DNA of 60,266 nucleotides, taken from NCBI RefSeq assembly GCF_001270265.1, contig NZ_LGAP01000035.1, forward strand, positions 1 through 60,266. Direction: 5' to 3'. Source of the DNA: Ensifer adhaerens (lineage in GTDB: Bacteria > Pseudomonadota > Alphaproteobacteria > Rhizobiales > Rhizobiaceae). Each line of letters opens with the position of its first letter. The stretch's first letter is position 1. Shown piece after piece: positions 50,693-59,537 of the stretch. The position numbers were made by a program, and so were the translations under genes. The notes beneath the pieces were generated by a model. The model saw only the letters and a program-made list of their open reading frames with translations. It had not been told where the DNA came from and searched no databases.

Positions 50693-51116
50693 GATGGTGG
50701 CTCCCTGTGCGACGTCGCAGCTGCCATTGAGTTCTCTAAAGCTGTCAGACAATCGGGCGGATGATGTCGGGAAAACGGGCAGCGGCCACTGGAAAACCGC
50801 GGGAAACTTCGCTCACCCACTTGACCTCAGGTTGCATTCTGTCACCAATATGAAATTGGACGCCGCGCATACGTGGCGGACGAGGCAGGCACGGGCGCCG
50901 CACGCCGGGCATGACAGGCAGGAAACGCATGTCGCGCAAAAGTGTGCAGCGGCTTTGCGATAACGACATGCGCAGGAACAAGAACCTGAAGCGGCAAGCG
51001 AAACTGAAAGATCGTGACGCGCTTCAGAGACATAACACTTTCAAAGTGCAGCATAATTTGTCCGTTCGATCGATCCAGATTTTAAGGAATTATGCGATGA
51101 AAAAGACGGGTGCCTG
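50693..51116. other. Intergenic stretch upstream of terminase
   Basis: About 420 bases holding a family B repeat (50928-51027) and, at 51030-51100, a degenerate segment resembling half of a RIME element (AAAGTGCAGCATAATT and TTTTAAGGAATTATGC). No gene is supported. Confidence 0.5.
50928..51027. repeat. Dispersed palindromic repeat, family B copy 3
   Basis: CATGTCGCGCAAAAGTGTGC to GCGCTTCAG, with several substitutions relative to the copies at 11322 and 20250. Confidence 0.7.
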
Positions 51117-51632
51117 ATGATCCAGAACGCAGTCAGAAGGTTGAAGACCATTTTCACGCCGCGGCTCTCCGCCGCAAATGTCTCGCCAAGGTTGCTCGAA
51201 CTCGCCACGTCAGGAAATCTCGAGGCCCAGGCGGCACTCGGAGACATCTATTTCAACGATGGTCGCGCGGAAAATTACGCCGCATCCTACCACTGGAATG
51301 GACAAGCCGCCCGCCAGGGCCACGCCGCATCGCAGGCTCGCCTCGCAACGATCTATCACAAGGGTCTCGGCGTCGAGCCCGACCCGCAGGAGGCGTTTCG
51401 CTGGTGGCGCAGCGCCGCACGCAAGGGTCATCACGGCGCGCGGTTGATTGTGGACCGCCGCCAACGAGACGACAGCAGCGTCGAAACGAGCACGGCACCG
51501 GCCGGCTTCTCGGCAGCACTTCATCCTGGGGGAAGACGCGAAGGACCAACCGAAGAAATGCCGGCGGAGAACCTGTCAAAGCAGGTGCTCGAGATGGCCG
51601 AAGACGAACAGAGAGATGTCGGGCGCAGTTGA
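51117..51632 (+). CDS. Sel1-repeat protein
   Basis: A 171-residue protein with two Sel1-like (TPR-related) repeats at about residues 27-100: GNLEAQAALGDIYFNDG...NYAASYHWNGQAARQGHA and ASQARLATIYHKGLG...EAFRWWRSAARKGH. The C-terminal 60 residues are disordered and charged. Sel1 proteins mediate protein contacts in envelope signalling and secretion. It begins the plus-strand host-type cargo block. Confidence 0.75.
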   Translation: MIQNAVRRLKTIFTPRLSAANVSPRLLELATSGNLEAQAALGDIYFNDGRAENYAASYHWNGQAARQGHAASQARLATIYHKGLGVEPDPQEAFRWWRSAARKGHHGARLIVDRRQRDDSSVETSTAPAGFSAALHPGGRREGPTEEMPAENLSKQVLEMAEDEQRDVGRS

Positions 51633-51759
51633 GCGCAACGAGACGCCGCCGGCAGCGGACCGCCGGAAGAGTGTGAAGCCCACTCGGCCACCGCCTCCAT
51701 TTTTAAGCGAACAGGAGGTCGCTGGCATGATGGACGACGCGGCGCCCCGTGAAGGGTGA
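51616..51759 (+). CDS. Small hypothetical protein
   Basis: A 47-residue frame overlapping the end of the Sel1 gene by 17 bases, with a proline-rich middle (KPTRPPPPFLSEQEV) and acidic end. GAGAG precedes the ATG weakly. It may be translationally coupled to the Sel1 gene. Confidence 0.35.
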   Translation: MSGAVERNETPPAADRRKSVKPTRPPPPFLSEQEVAGMMDDAAPREG

Positions 51760-52469
51760 CAGAGGTTGCCACCATCAAACTCCAGGACTTGCAGCACCTG
51801 TCGGAAACAAAACCGCAATGAGCGCAGTCGCGCTCTTTAAGCGCGGCGCAGATAGCCAAGAGGAAGAGGAAAGCCGATCGTGTGGAGCGCAACAGGCACA
51901 AACGTTGCCGCGCCGCTTGCCCACAAAATGAAAAAGGCCGCTTCGATTACGAAACGACCATCCTGTAATATCCTTAGCCCGCTTCCGGGCGCATGGCAAC
52001 CCCCTCGGACAAAATTTGTTCTGGCTTTGTTCGATTTTTCTCGAACATCGCTCCCCGCCTTCGGATGTGATCTTCCTTCACCGATCGCCAGCGCATTCGG
52101 CGGCGCCGCCAGGACGCTTCGGTTATCGCCCCGCGGATCCTTTCCGGCGTTGGTGCCGTATAAAACTGTGGCCCGGCATTGCCGCCTCGCCGCGCACCTC
52201 CCCGCGAATAATGTATATTAGCATCTCGATATTCGCATCGGGCTGCCCCGGCGCACCTGCCAGATAGCGGCTCGTTCAAACCGGAACCGGCGCCTCGTCC
52301 CGGACAGCCAACAGAGCGGGCGGTCGCCGGGCGGCAAAAGGAAGATGTAACGCCGACACAAATTACCTGCGCGGCCACGACGGCTGCGCCAAGTCAGGCC
52401 CGCACAACGTCAAGGCGCATCGCTTTACCGCCGGGAGGCGGCGTAGCGCCTATAGAATGGGAGGAAAAC
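51760..52469. other. 700-base stretch without a supported gene
   Basis: Frames on both strands here are short, arginine- and proline-rich and lack a convincing RBS or domain. It includes a small hairpin around 51930-51950. I see no RNA gene. Confidence 0.45.
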
Positions 52470-52607
52470 ATGAAACATCCTTTCCTGATCCTCACCCTCG
52501 TGATCGCGCTGTTCTCGCTCGGCGCCTGCACCAGCTCGCAGCCGAGCCGAAATGCCGGCTCCGCGCCGAGCGAAATCAGCCGCGACAGCGGCGGCTCCGG
52601 CTACTGA
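52470..52607 (+). CDS. 45-residue lipoprotein
   Basis: A small lipoprotein of the entericidin-like size class: MKHPFLILTLVIALFSLGAC with lipobox SLGAC, then a short serine- and glycine-rich mature part. GGGAGGA lies five bases before the ATG. The mature part is too short to be enzymatic. Confidence 0.65.
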   Translation: MKHPFLILTLVIALFSLGACTSSQPSRNAGSAPSEISRDSGGSGY

Positions 52608-52956
52608 ACCGCCGTGCACCTATGGCATTACGCCTTAGGTCCGGATCGGCTTTGAGGAAATTATGCAGGAAATTTAAAGCGTTACAGCGCCCTTAGCACA
52701 TCACGATTGACGCGCCGCGCCGCAATGCGTCTCGCGCGAATGTCCGCGACGGTTTCGGGACGACGACATGCATAACCTGGGCCCAAAGCGCGTTGCACGG
52801 CCCGGTTCTCAGGCGACGTGTTTTTGAGACGCCGGAACAATGTATGTGCCGACCTCGTTGCACGTTCGGGTTTGAGGACCCCGGTTCTCGCGCGCGTGCG
52901 CATATTTGGTTGTGCGCGTCCGATTGTGTTATCATCCCCGCCGGGAGGAGAATGTC
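52608..52956. other. Intergenic stretch with a degenerate RIME half
   Basis: About 350 bases. At 52634-52692 the sequence resembles part of a RIME element (GGTCCGGATCGG...GAGGAAATTATGCAGG and TTTAAAGCGTTACAGCGCCC). No gene supported elsewhere in it. Confidence 0.45.
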
Positions 52957-53091
52957 ATGGAGAATTTCTTCGCACTACTCGCCGTTGTCGTCGGTTCCGC
53001 CGTGCTGGGGCTTGCCCTCGCCTACGGCATGCGCCGCCAGAAGGAAGCGCACCGCCCACCCGAACATGACGACGCCCGACTGAAGTTCTAA
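52957..53091 (+). CDS. 44-residue membrane protein
   Basis: A single N-terminal transmembrane helix (FFALLAVVVGSAVLGLALAY) followed by a short charged tail (MRRQKEAHRPPEHDDARLKF). GGGAGGAG lies seven bases upstream of the ATG. Tiny membrane proteins of this kind are common in rhizobia; function unknown. Confidence 0.6.
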   Translation: MENFFALLAVVVGSAVLGLALAYGMRRQKEAHRPPEHDDARLKF

Positions 53092-53288
53092 ACCCGCCAC
53101 AGCTTTCCGATAAATCGGGTAAACGGCCGAGGCATCCGCTTGCGCCTGCCCTTCCATTGCAGCAGCCACCAGACGGCGTGACGGCGCCGACGACAGCCTT
53201 CCCAAGGCCGGCATCCGTCGGTTGCAGGCCAGGTGGAGCGCCGTGCAGGAAGCCCGCCAGCCAATTTCGACCGGCGGGCCTGATCCCG

Positions 53289-53870
53289 TCAATAATACGG
53301 CGAGTAGCACGGCTGCCGCGGTCCGCCATAGGGCTGGAACGAGTTGTCCCAGGCGCGGTAGGAGCGGTAGCGGTCATAGCACCAGTTGCTATGCCGCGGA
53401 TTCACGCCGGATTCGACGCGGCGCGGTGGAGCGGCGATCGCGCCGCCGATGATGGCGCCGGCGCCGAAGGCTGCCAGCGGATACCACCAGCCGTCATTGT
53501 GACGGCGATATCCGTCACGGTATCCCCGATAGCCGCGATGGCCATTGTACCAGCCATAGCGGTACCCGCCGCCGCCATGCCAGCCCGGCCGCGGACGATA
53601 GCCGCCATCCCAGTGCGGGCGCGGGCGATGGCCGCCATCCCAGCCCGGGCGTGGGCGGTAGCCGCCGTGCCAGCCCGGGCGCGGCCGATATCCGCCATGG
53701 TTCCAGCCCGGCCGCGGCCGATGCCTGTTACCGTTCCACTCGCGGTATTGCACCCTATCGACGTCGCTCTGCTGCGCCAACTGAATGGCGGCAACCGGCA
53801 TGGCACTCGCAGGCGCGTAGCTCGTCAGAGCCGTCACCGCTGCAAGGATCACAATGCCTATCTTCTTCAT
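53289..53870 (-). CDS. BA14K-family exported protein with Pro-Gly-Trp repeats
   Basis: A 193-residue protein with a signal peptide (residues 1-23). The middle (about 50-115) consists of near-repeats of the type [10 protein letters not shown]. Residues 125-145 include a hydrophobic glycine segment, and the C-terminal [17 protein letters not shown] with QPCYSPYY is the BA14K signature, the Brucella immunoreactive protein family with suggested sugar binding. It is host-type, not phage-type. Confidence 0.8.
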   Translation of the reverse strand: MKKIGIVILAAVTALTSYAPASAMPVAAIQLAQQSDVDRVQYREWNGNRHRPRPGWNHGGYRPRPGWHGGYRPRPGWDGGHRPRPHWDGGYRPRPGWHGGGGYRYGWYNGHRGYRGYRDGYRRHNDGWWYPLAAFGAGAIIGGAIAAPPRRVESGVNPRHSNWCYDRYRSYRAWDNSFQPYGGPRQPCYSPYY

Positions 53871-54278
53871 CTCGACACCTATCCGTTTCGAACAGGTGCA
53901 AGCTATGCCCCCTTGACGTGAACCCATGGTGAATGCGCTCTTCGTCATATTAGCACGTAAAAACATAATGATAGCGATGACAGTTGACCTCACCCGGAAA
54001 CCAGCGCGGCGCGGCGGTCGATCTCGTTGCCCGGGTATCTTGCCACCCGCGGCAGGCGACATATCTTTGCGAAGAGGCCTTTCCTGCGCTCGCCGGCGAT
54101 ACCACCTGAGCACACGGCCAGGCGTTGCATAAGCTCTGCGCTCCCTCTTTGCGTGGGTTCACGTCGATGCCACGACGGGTTGCGGAAAAAAGTTTCGGTG
54201 CAATGTCGGCCCCACCGTGGCCCGTTCGTCATTCAAGCAGAGAGGCCGCTGTGGCTTCGTCGATCAAAGGAGAAGACC
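53871..54278. other. 400-base stretch without a supported gene
   Basis: Between the divergent BA14K and YCII genes. It should contain both promoters; AT-rich patches near 53940-53980 are the most likely promoter region. No other feature recognised. Confidence 0.45.
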
Positions 54279-54701
54279 ATGCGCGTGATAGTTATGGTGA
54301 AGGCGACCGAGGACAGCGAAGCGGGCAACATGCCCTCGACCGAGCTGCTGGAAGCCATGGGCAAGTTCAACGAAGAGCTGGTCAATGCCGGCATCATGCT
54401 GGCGGGTGAAGGCCTGCATCCCTCGTCCAGGGGCAAGCGCGTCGCCTTCGACGGCGCCAGCCGCCTCGTCATCGACGGCCCCTTCACCGAGACCAAGGAA
54501 CTGGTCGCCGGCTTCTGGATCTGGCAGGTCAAGGACATGGACGAGGCCATCGCCTGGGTAAAGCGCTGCCCCAACCCGATGCCCGGCCCGAGCGAGATCG
54601 AAATCCGCCCGGTCTTCGAGGCCGCCGACTTCGGCGACGCGCTGACGCCTGAGATCGCCGAGCTGGACGACCGGCTGCGCGAACGCATCGGCGGCAATTG
54701 A
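54279..54701 (+). CDS. YCII-related domain protein
   Basis: A 140-residue protein of the YCII/DGPF family: MRVIVMVKATEDSEAG at the start, then GEGLHPSSRGKRV, DGPFTETKELVAGFWIWQV with the DGPF motif, and EIEIRPVFEAADFG. Such dimeric alpha/beta proteins often accompany ECF sigma factors in actinobacteria and proteobacteria; none is seen here. AAGGAGAAG precedes the ATG. A terminator hairpin follows. Confidence 0.85.
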   Translation: MRVIVMVKATEDSEAGNMPSTELLEAMGKFNEELVNAGIMLAGEGLHPSSRGKRVAFDGASRLVIDGPFTETKELVAGFWIWQVKDMDEAIAWVKRCPNPMPGPSEIEIRPVFEAADFGDALTPEIAELDDRLRERIGGN

Positions 54702-54732
54702 GGCCGCCTTTCAGCCGGCAAAGCATTGCAGA

Positions 54733-54760
54733 GAGCCGGGGTTGCGACGAGCCCCGGCTC
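54733..54760 (+). terminator. Hairpin after the YCII gene
   Basis: A 9-bp GC stem (GAGCCGGGG with CCCCGGCTC) 31 bases past the YCII stop. No U run. Confidence 0.5.
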
Positions 54761-54881
54761 AACGCTGGTGATGCCGCCAGTGACTAGTGATCACCCGGCG
54801 GCAAACCCACCACCGCTCGGCCATTCGCCGTCAGCCTACTGCTCACAACTCGATGCCAGGCGACAAGCGTTCAGCTGTTCC

Positions 54882-56285
54882 TCACTTCATCAGCGTGTTC
54901 TTGTAGATGACGCCGTCCTTCATGATGATCTTGAAGTTGTTGGCGGGATCGGCCACCAGGTCGATGTTTTCCAACGGGTTGCCATCGACGAGCAAGATAT
55001 CCGCAAGCGCGCCTTCCTCGATCACGCCGAGCTTTCCCGGATAGGGATTGCGCGGACCGGACAGCGCCAGCAACTCCGCATTGGTTCCGGTCGCCATCGA
55101 GAGCGCTTCGGCAGGCGTATACCAACGACTGAGGGAGGCCAGAATTGCCCCCTGCTGCTGCGCCAACGCGCGGGAGAACAGGACATCGGTGCCCCACGCC
55201 GTCTTGATCTTGTACTTCTTCGCCAGTTCGTAGGTTCTGGCGATGCCGGGCCACACCTCATCCGCCTTCGCCCGCTCGACCGAGCCCTCCCGAAAGCCTT
55301 GCCTCAACAATTCGGGAAGCGGCTGCAGGCTTAGCCAAATGCCCTTCTCGGCAATCAGCTTGGCGGTTTCCTCATCTATGAGGAAGCCGTGTTCGATACA
55401 CTTCACGCCGGCTGCAATCGCTGTTTTGGCCGCATGCGATGTGAAGGCGTGCGCGGCGACATAGGTGCCCCAATTGTCGGCTATTTCAACCGCGGCCCGC
55501 AGCTCAGCCTCGGTAAAGGTGGTAACATCGAGCGGGCTGTGGGGTGACGACACCCCGCCGCCGGCCGTCACCTTGACGAGCGCAGCCCCCTGCATGAGTT
55601 GCTCACGAACCCGCACACGCACCTCGTCGGGGCTGTCGACCACCATGCTCCCGCCGATCTGCTCCATGCGGGTGAGCGGGCCGCCGATCACCCGCGGCAG
55701 ATCGGTGAACTGGCGGAAATCTCCATGTCCGCTGGTCACGGTGATCACGGCACCGGAGGGGTAGATGCGCGGTCCCTCGGTGACACCTGCATCTATCGCG
55801 CGCTTGAGACCGAACACCGGTCCTCCCACATCGCGAACGGTGGTGAAGCCGCGCATCAGCGTGTCCGTCGCCTCGTCGCCAGCCACAAGATTGTTGAAGC
55901 CGACGTCGCCGAACGATTCTGCCGGAGTGGGCCGAACCAGCATTGCGTGCCAGTGCGCATCGATAAGGCCCGGCATCAGCGTTCGGCCGTTTCCGGCAAC
56001 GCGCTGGGCACCCTCCGCCTCGACAGGGCTTGTCGAGATGCGAGCGATCACATTGCCTTTGACCAGTACATTCGACGGTGCGGAAAGTGAGGTCGCTCCT
56101 TTCCCATCGAAGATGCGGACGTTTTCGAAAAGGACGTCATCCGCCCTCGCAGCCGGACAAGCCCCGAGCACGAGAACGGCCGCAAGCCACCGTCTGCTTT
56201 TCAGCAGCATCACGAAAGCTGTGCGGGCATAAAAGAACACGGCTGCGGCGTGGGGCAAGGCACGCGCCACAAACGTGGATTTCAT
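54882..56285 (-). CDS. Exported amidohydrolase (imidazolonepropionase/prolidase-like)
   Basis: A 467-residue metal-dependent hydrolase. A hydrophobic export signal ends near GACPAARA-DD. Metal-binding motifs: DAHWHAML (HxH, about residue 105), the LVKVTAGGG lysine strand, HAFTSHAAKTAI, IEHGF, and the catalytic aspartate in AWGTDVL. The C-terminus has the usual GTNAELLAL and GALADILLVDGNP. Substrates in this group include aminoacyl-prolines and dipeptides. The start could be 56210, which gives a more normal signal peptide. Confidence 0.8.
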   Translation of the reverse strand: MKSTFVARALPHAAAVFFYARTAFVMLLKSRRWLAAVLVLGACPAARADDVLFENVRIFDGKGATSLSAPSNVLVKGNVIARISTSPVEAEGAQRVAGNGRTLMPGLIDAHWHAMLVRPTPAESFGDVGFNNLVAGDEATDTLMRGFTTVRDVGGPVFGLKRAIDAGVTEGPRIYPSGAVITVTSGHGDFRQFTDLPRVIGGPLTRMEQIGGSMVVDSPDEVRVRVREQLMQGAALVKVTAGGGVSSPHSPLDVTTFTEAELRAAVEIADNWGTYVAAHAFTSHAAKTAIAAGVKCIEHGFLIDEETAKLIAEKGIWLSLQPLPELLRQGFREGSVERAKADEVWPGIARTYELAKKYKIKTAWGTDVLFSRALAQQQGAILASLSRWYTPAEALSMATGTNAELLALSGPRNPYPGKLGVIEEGALADILLVDGNPLENIDLVADPANNFKIIMKDGVIYKNTLMK

Positions 56286-56638
56286 CAACTCCTGCAATTC
56301 CAAAGACTTGATACACACGGCGATTCTCCAACCTTGAGGAAGGGATGGGTCGTGGCACGAGAGGAAGTTGTAGCATCCATTGCGATAGGGCCGAGGCGCG
56401 AGCCACCGCTCGTCCATGCATTGCAAGGCCATGTTCGCAGTCAGGCCGATCGCAACGCGGCACGAAACAATACCAACGTCTGCTTTTGGGGACAAGCAGA
56501 CGTTGATGAAACCGAAGCGTTGCCTCGGGTCACGGTTGCACTAAAGCCGTTACGGAGCGATCCGCCTCGCCCTACAGCGCCGCGGTCGTTGCCATCGACT
56601 CGAGTTGACGTATTGTCTACCCATCAAACCCAAGCCCG
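56286..56638. other. 350-base stretch without a supported gene
   Basis: Upstream region of the amidohydrolase on the minus strand and of the hydrolase fragment on the plus strand. No domain, repeat or RNA gene recognised. Confidence 0.45.
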
Positions 56639-57043
56639 ATGGTGACCATGCCGGCAATGGTCGCCACCCAGGTTGCCGATCTGCGAGCCGTTATTTTTTC
56701 CAGCGGCGTCTGCGATCTCGAAGCGGCTTTTGAAAGCAGCGCTCGAGATTTGCGATGGGCAATCGAGAATGAGGCGGGCGTATCGAGCGAAGCCTTTCTG
56801 GTGCGCTGCGCTCACCATCACGCGCACAAGATCCAGTCGGAAACGATGTTGTTGCATGGAAGGCATGACGACCGCGCGCCCGTCGCCCAGGCCGAATTAT
56901 TCTCAAAAGCGCTTTCTGATTCTGGGCTTCCGGTTACGCTCAACATATCTGAATGCGGGCACCGAATTCCGAGGGAATACGTGCGGGCAGCCCTTCGCCC
57001 GTTCCTGCAAAGGATGTTCGCCCCGGCTGTAACGTTCCACTAG
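56639..57043 (+). pseudogene. Alpha/beta hydrolase C-terminal fragment
   Basis: The 134-residue frame reads as the second half of a prolyl-oligopeptidase-like or dienelactone-type hydrolase: LLHGRHDDRAPVAQAELF contains the acid residue and ISECGHRIP the catalytic histidine. The nucleophile serine half is missing upstream. It ends against a partial family B repeat (about 57045-57098). A truncated gene. Confidence 0.6.
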
Positions 57044-57269
57044 TGCACGTCGCGCAAAGCCAAGCTTGAAGCGCAGAAGGCGGATCCTGGAGATCCCAAC
57101 GGCCTTCCGCCCGAATTCCCTAACCACACCCGCAATACACAGAATCCCCGCCACAAGGGCGAGGATGAGGAGAATAGAACGGTCATCACAGGCACTGTCT
57201 GGAACGACCGGCAGCGTGGTGGCTGCCCCGCACAGGTGACAACTTCTGCCGCAAAGAGGCTTGCGCTGT

Positions 57270-57875
57270 TCAAACCGCCTCCTTCTCCCTGGAAAGCCCG
57301 AGGTGCCAGTGCAGTTCGGTCAGGCCGCGCTTCAGCCAGGCCAGTTGCGGTTCCGGCATGGTGCGCAGCACCTCGTAGTCCATGACGCAGACGTTGAAGA
57401 CCGTGGTCTTCACCCGCGGCCCTTCCGGCAGCTTCAAGAGCACGCCCTCGAGCTCCATCATCCGGTTGGCCGCAGCCCGTGCTGCCCGCGTCCGCTCGGC
57501 GGTCGTCTCGCCTTCAAAACCTTTGACGCTGAACAGCGACTGCGCCCGCACACTTGGAAAGGGAATGCCGGTCAGGCTGTAATAGCGCGCCATCTGCCGG
57601 GCATATTCGTCGCCCGCTTCACGCTCGTGCGCGGTCAGCTTGCCATCGAGAAACATCCGGCCAAGCGTGTAGCCGGCAAAGGGGCTGCCGGCATCCACGC
57701 CCTTGGCGCCTGGGAAATGCATGCGCTGCCGCGCCGCGATGGCAACCGAGCGCACCTCTCTTTCCGTTTCCCCATGCTTGATCTGCCCGCCGGGATAGCG
57801 CGCCACGTCGGCCTTGCGCGGCCGGCCCGCCTTGCTTGCCCGCTTGATGCGAATGCGTTCCGCCTTGGATGTCAT
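57270..57875 (-). CDS. Prophage protein of unknown function
   Basis: A 201-residue protein with a basic N-terminus (KAERIRIKRASKAGRPRKAD) and a helical core (LTAHEREAGDEYARQMARYY; ANRMMELEGVLLKLPEG). AAGGAGAC precedes the ATG. It ends a minus-strand series with the DnaA-like and replication genes, so it is an early phage gene, possibly a regulator. No family recognised. Confidence 0.6.
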   Translation of the reverse strand: MTSKAERIRIKRASKAGRPRKADVARYPGGQIKHGETEREVRSVAIAARQRMHFPGAKGVDAGSPFAGYTLGRMFLDGKLTAHEREAGDEYARQMARYYSLTGIPFPSVRAQSLFSVKGFEGETTAERTRAARAAANRMMELEGVLLKLPEGPRVKTTVFNVCVMDYEVLRTMPEPQLAWLKRGLTELHWHLGLSREKEAV

Positions 57876-58231
57876 CGTGCTGTCTCCTTTTGTTCGTCTG
57901 CGTTCCATTGCCCACGCGCATCCGGCCTTGGGCCGGACGCTGGCTGCGGCAATGCCAATGCCGGTCTGAAAATGTCTGTTTGTCGATGCGCGCGCCAAGC
58001 AGCGTGCGGCACGCCGCCTTTGCCTTGCGGCTCGCAACCACGACAATCCGCCGCCCAAGGCAGACCGCCCCGTCGCCACTGATCGTGATGACCCGTGCAC
58101 CGGGCCATGACCCTTCGGCCGCAGCGCTTAAAGCGCGTCGCGATCGCCAGGATTCGCTTGCTGCGTTTTAAGCTCTTGTTTTTACGCATGTCGTTATCGC
58201 AAAACCGCTCCACACTTTTGCGCGACATGCT
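57876..58231. other. Intergenic stretch with a family B repeat
   Basis: About 350 bases between two early genes, ending in the dispersed repeat at 58128-58229. Nothing else recognised. Confidence 0.5.
58128..58229. repeat. Dispersed palindromic repeat, family B copy 4 (inverted)
   Basis: Reverse complement of the CATGTCGCGC...GCGCTTTA pattern, ending GCGCGACATG. It directly abuts the stop region of the DnaA-like gene. Confidence 0.75.
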
Positions 58232-58861
58232 TTAGGTCCCGACACATCGCTTCGCCCTGCCCTTGTTGACCGCGTGCAGCACCGAGGTGTGGTCGCGCCG
58301 GAAGATACGGCCGAGCGCCGGCAGCGACAGGTCTTCGCGCTCGTCGTAGACCGCCGCCATGCAGCGATGGCGCGGCTCCACCAGCCGGCGCTCCCGGCGA
58401 ACCCCGATCACGTCGGCCCAGGCAATGCCGGGATAGGCAAGCAGCACCTCCTCGACGATTTCGCGCACCGGCCGACGGCTGAAGAGACCGCCCTTGCCGC
58501 CAGCGCCCGTGCCGCAGAGCAACTGCGCCTGCGACAGGATGCGCGCTTCGGCGTCGGCAAGTGCAAGCTCCAGCTCCAGCACCCGCAAGCGCTGCGCCTT
58601 CACATGCGCGCTCAGCGCGCCGAGCAGCTCGTCAGGCGTTGGCGCCTGCAGCCGCTCGCTTTCGCCGGCATTTCCGGTAGCCTCGCAGTCGCCCGCCAAC
58701 ATGCCCTGAGGCACCGGCCCTGCGTCCGGCCGGTCCTTGCCGCCGCAAACCAAAATCTCATCCCTTGTGGCCACATCCCCCATGGCCCAATCCCTGGTGG
58801 CGCCGTCCTGGGTAACTCGTTCCGCCAATTGCATCGTCGAATGTCTCGTCTCAGGCTGCAT
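58232..58861 (-). CDS. Phage protein with C-terminal DnaA domain IV
   Basis: A 209-residue protein. Residues 70-110 are a coiled coil (KAQRLRVLELELALADAEAR); residues 125-209 match the DnaA DNA-binding domain: REIVEEVLLAYPGI, RHRCMAAVYDEREDLSLPALGRI (quoted in parts), and the DHTSVLHAVNKG signature that contacts the DnaA box. It lacks the AAA+ ATPase domain. It could bind the host or phage origin or act as a transcription regulator. Its ATG overlaps the upstream stop by 11 bases. Confidence 0.8.
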   Translation of the reverse strand: MQPETRHSTMQLAERVTQDGATRDWAMGDVATRDEILVCGGKDRPDAGPVPQGMLAGDCEATGNAGESERLQAPTPDELLGALSAHVKAQRLRVLELELALADAEARILSQAQLLCGTGAGGKGGLFSRRPVREIVEEVLLAYPGIAWADVIGVRRERRLVEPRHRCMAAVYDEREDLSLPALGRIFRRDHTSVLHAVNKGRAKRCVGT

Positions 58862-59537
58862 CGCTCGCCACCTCCATCGTAAGATCCATCACCATCCCGC
58901 GCCCTGCGGGATGGGCCATGTCGCGCTCCACTCCCGCCCGAAAGGCGCGCTGTTCGCACATGACCTCGGCGGCATCGGGAAGGTCGATCAACTCGGCCAG
59001 CGCCCCGGCCCGCTCGGGCGATGGCGTCTCGCGGGGTGCGGCCCCCATCGCCTTGGCGGCGGTGTGCTCGGCGCGAAACTGGCGAAGCCGCACCCTCACC
59101 CGCTCGCGGATCTCGGGCGAGCGTTCGGCCGCCGGCACTGTCGGATTCAGCGCCTCCGCGAGGTCGCGTCTGCGCGCCAGCTCGGCGCGTGTCGCCGCCG
59201 CCTCGCCCTTGGCCAGCGCCGCCAGCACCGGCGGCTTCGGAATGGTGCCCAGAAGCACGTTGGCGTTGGTGGCATAGTCACCGCGGATCAGCTTCTGCGT
59301 CGCCGCTGAAAGCCCGCAGGCCGGCACCCCTGCCAGCGCATATTTGTAGACCGGCAGAAGCTTGCCGGGGTCGATGCCCTGCGGCATGGTCATGCCGGCG
59401 GTCTGCATCGCGTTGAGGCTGCGCAGGATCGCATCGTCGCTTGCCGGCGCCAGCCGGTCAGTGAGCGCGGTAATCTCCCGGCTCAAGGTCGAAAGTCGGT
59501 TGCGTGTTGATAAGGTCGTCATTGTCTCGGTTTCCAT
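58851..59537 (-). CDS. Early prophage protein of unknown function
   Basis: A 228-residue helix-rich protein (LSREITALTDRLAPASDDAI, then ALAKGEAAATRAELARRRD). It overlaps both neighbours (80 bases upstream if the first ATG is used; a start at 59522 would shorten this). Its place between the helicase-loader-like gene and the DnaA-like gene implies a role in replication or its control. No named family recognised. Confidence 0.6.
   Translation of the reverse strand: METETMTTLSTRNRLSTLSREITALTDRLAPASDDAILRSLNAMQTAGMTMPQGIDPGKLLPVYKYALAGVPACGLSAATQKLIRGDYATNANVLLGTIPKPPVLAALAKGEAAATRAELARRRDLAEALNPTVPAAERSPEIRERVRVRLRQFRAEHTAAKAMGAAPRETPSPERAGALAELIDLPDAAEVMCEQRAFRAGVERDMAHPAGRGMVMDLTMEVASDAA

Noticed and set aside
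51974-52378. 134-codon minus-strand frame
   Set aside because: Arginine/glycine-rich, no RBS, no domain and conflicting frames on the other strand.
11322-58229. Family B repeats as phage attachment sites
   Set aside because: Copies occur both inside and outside the prophage, in both orientations, and resemble a dispersed rhizobial intergenic repeat rather than a matched att pair.
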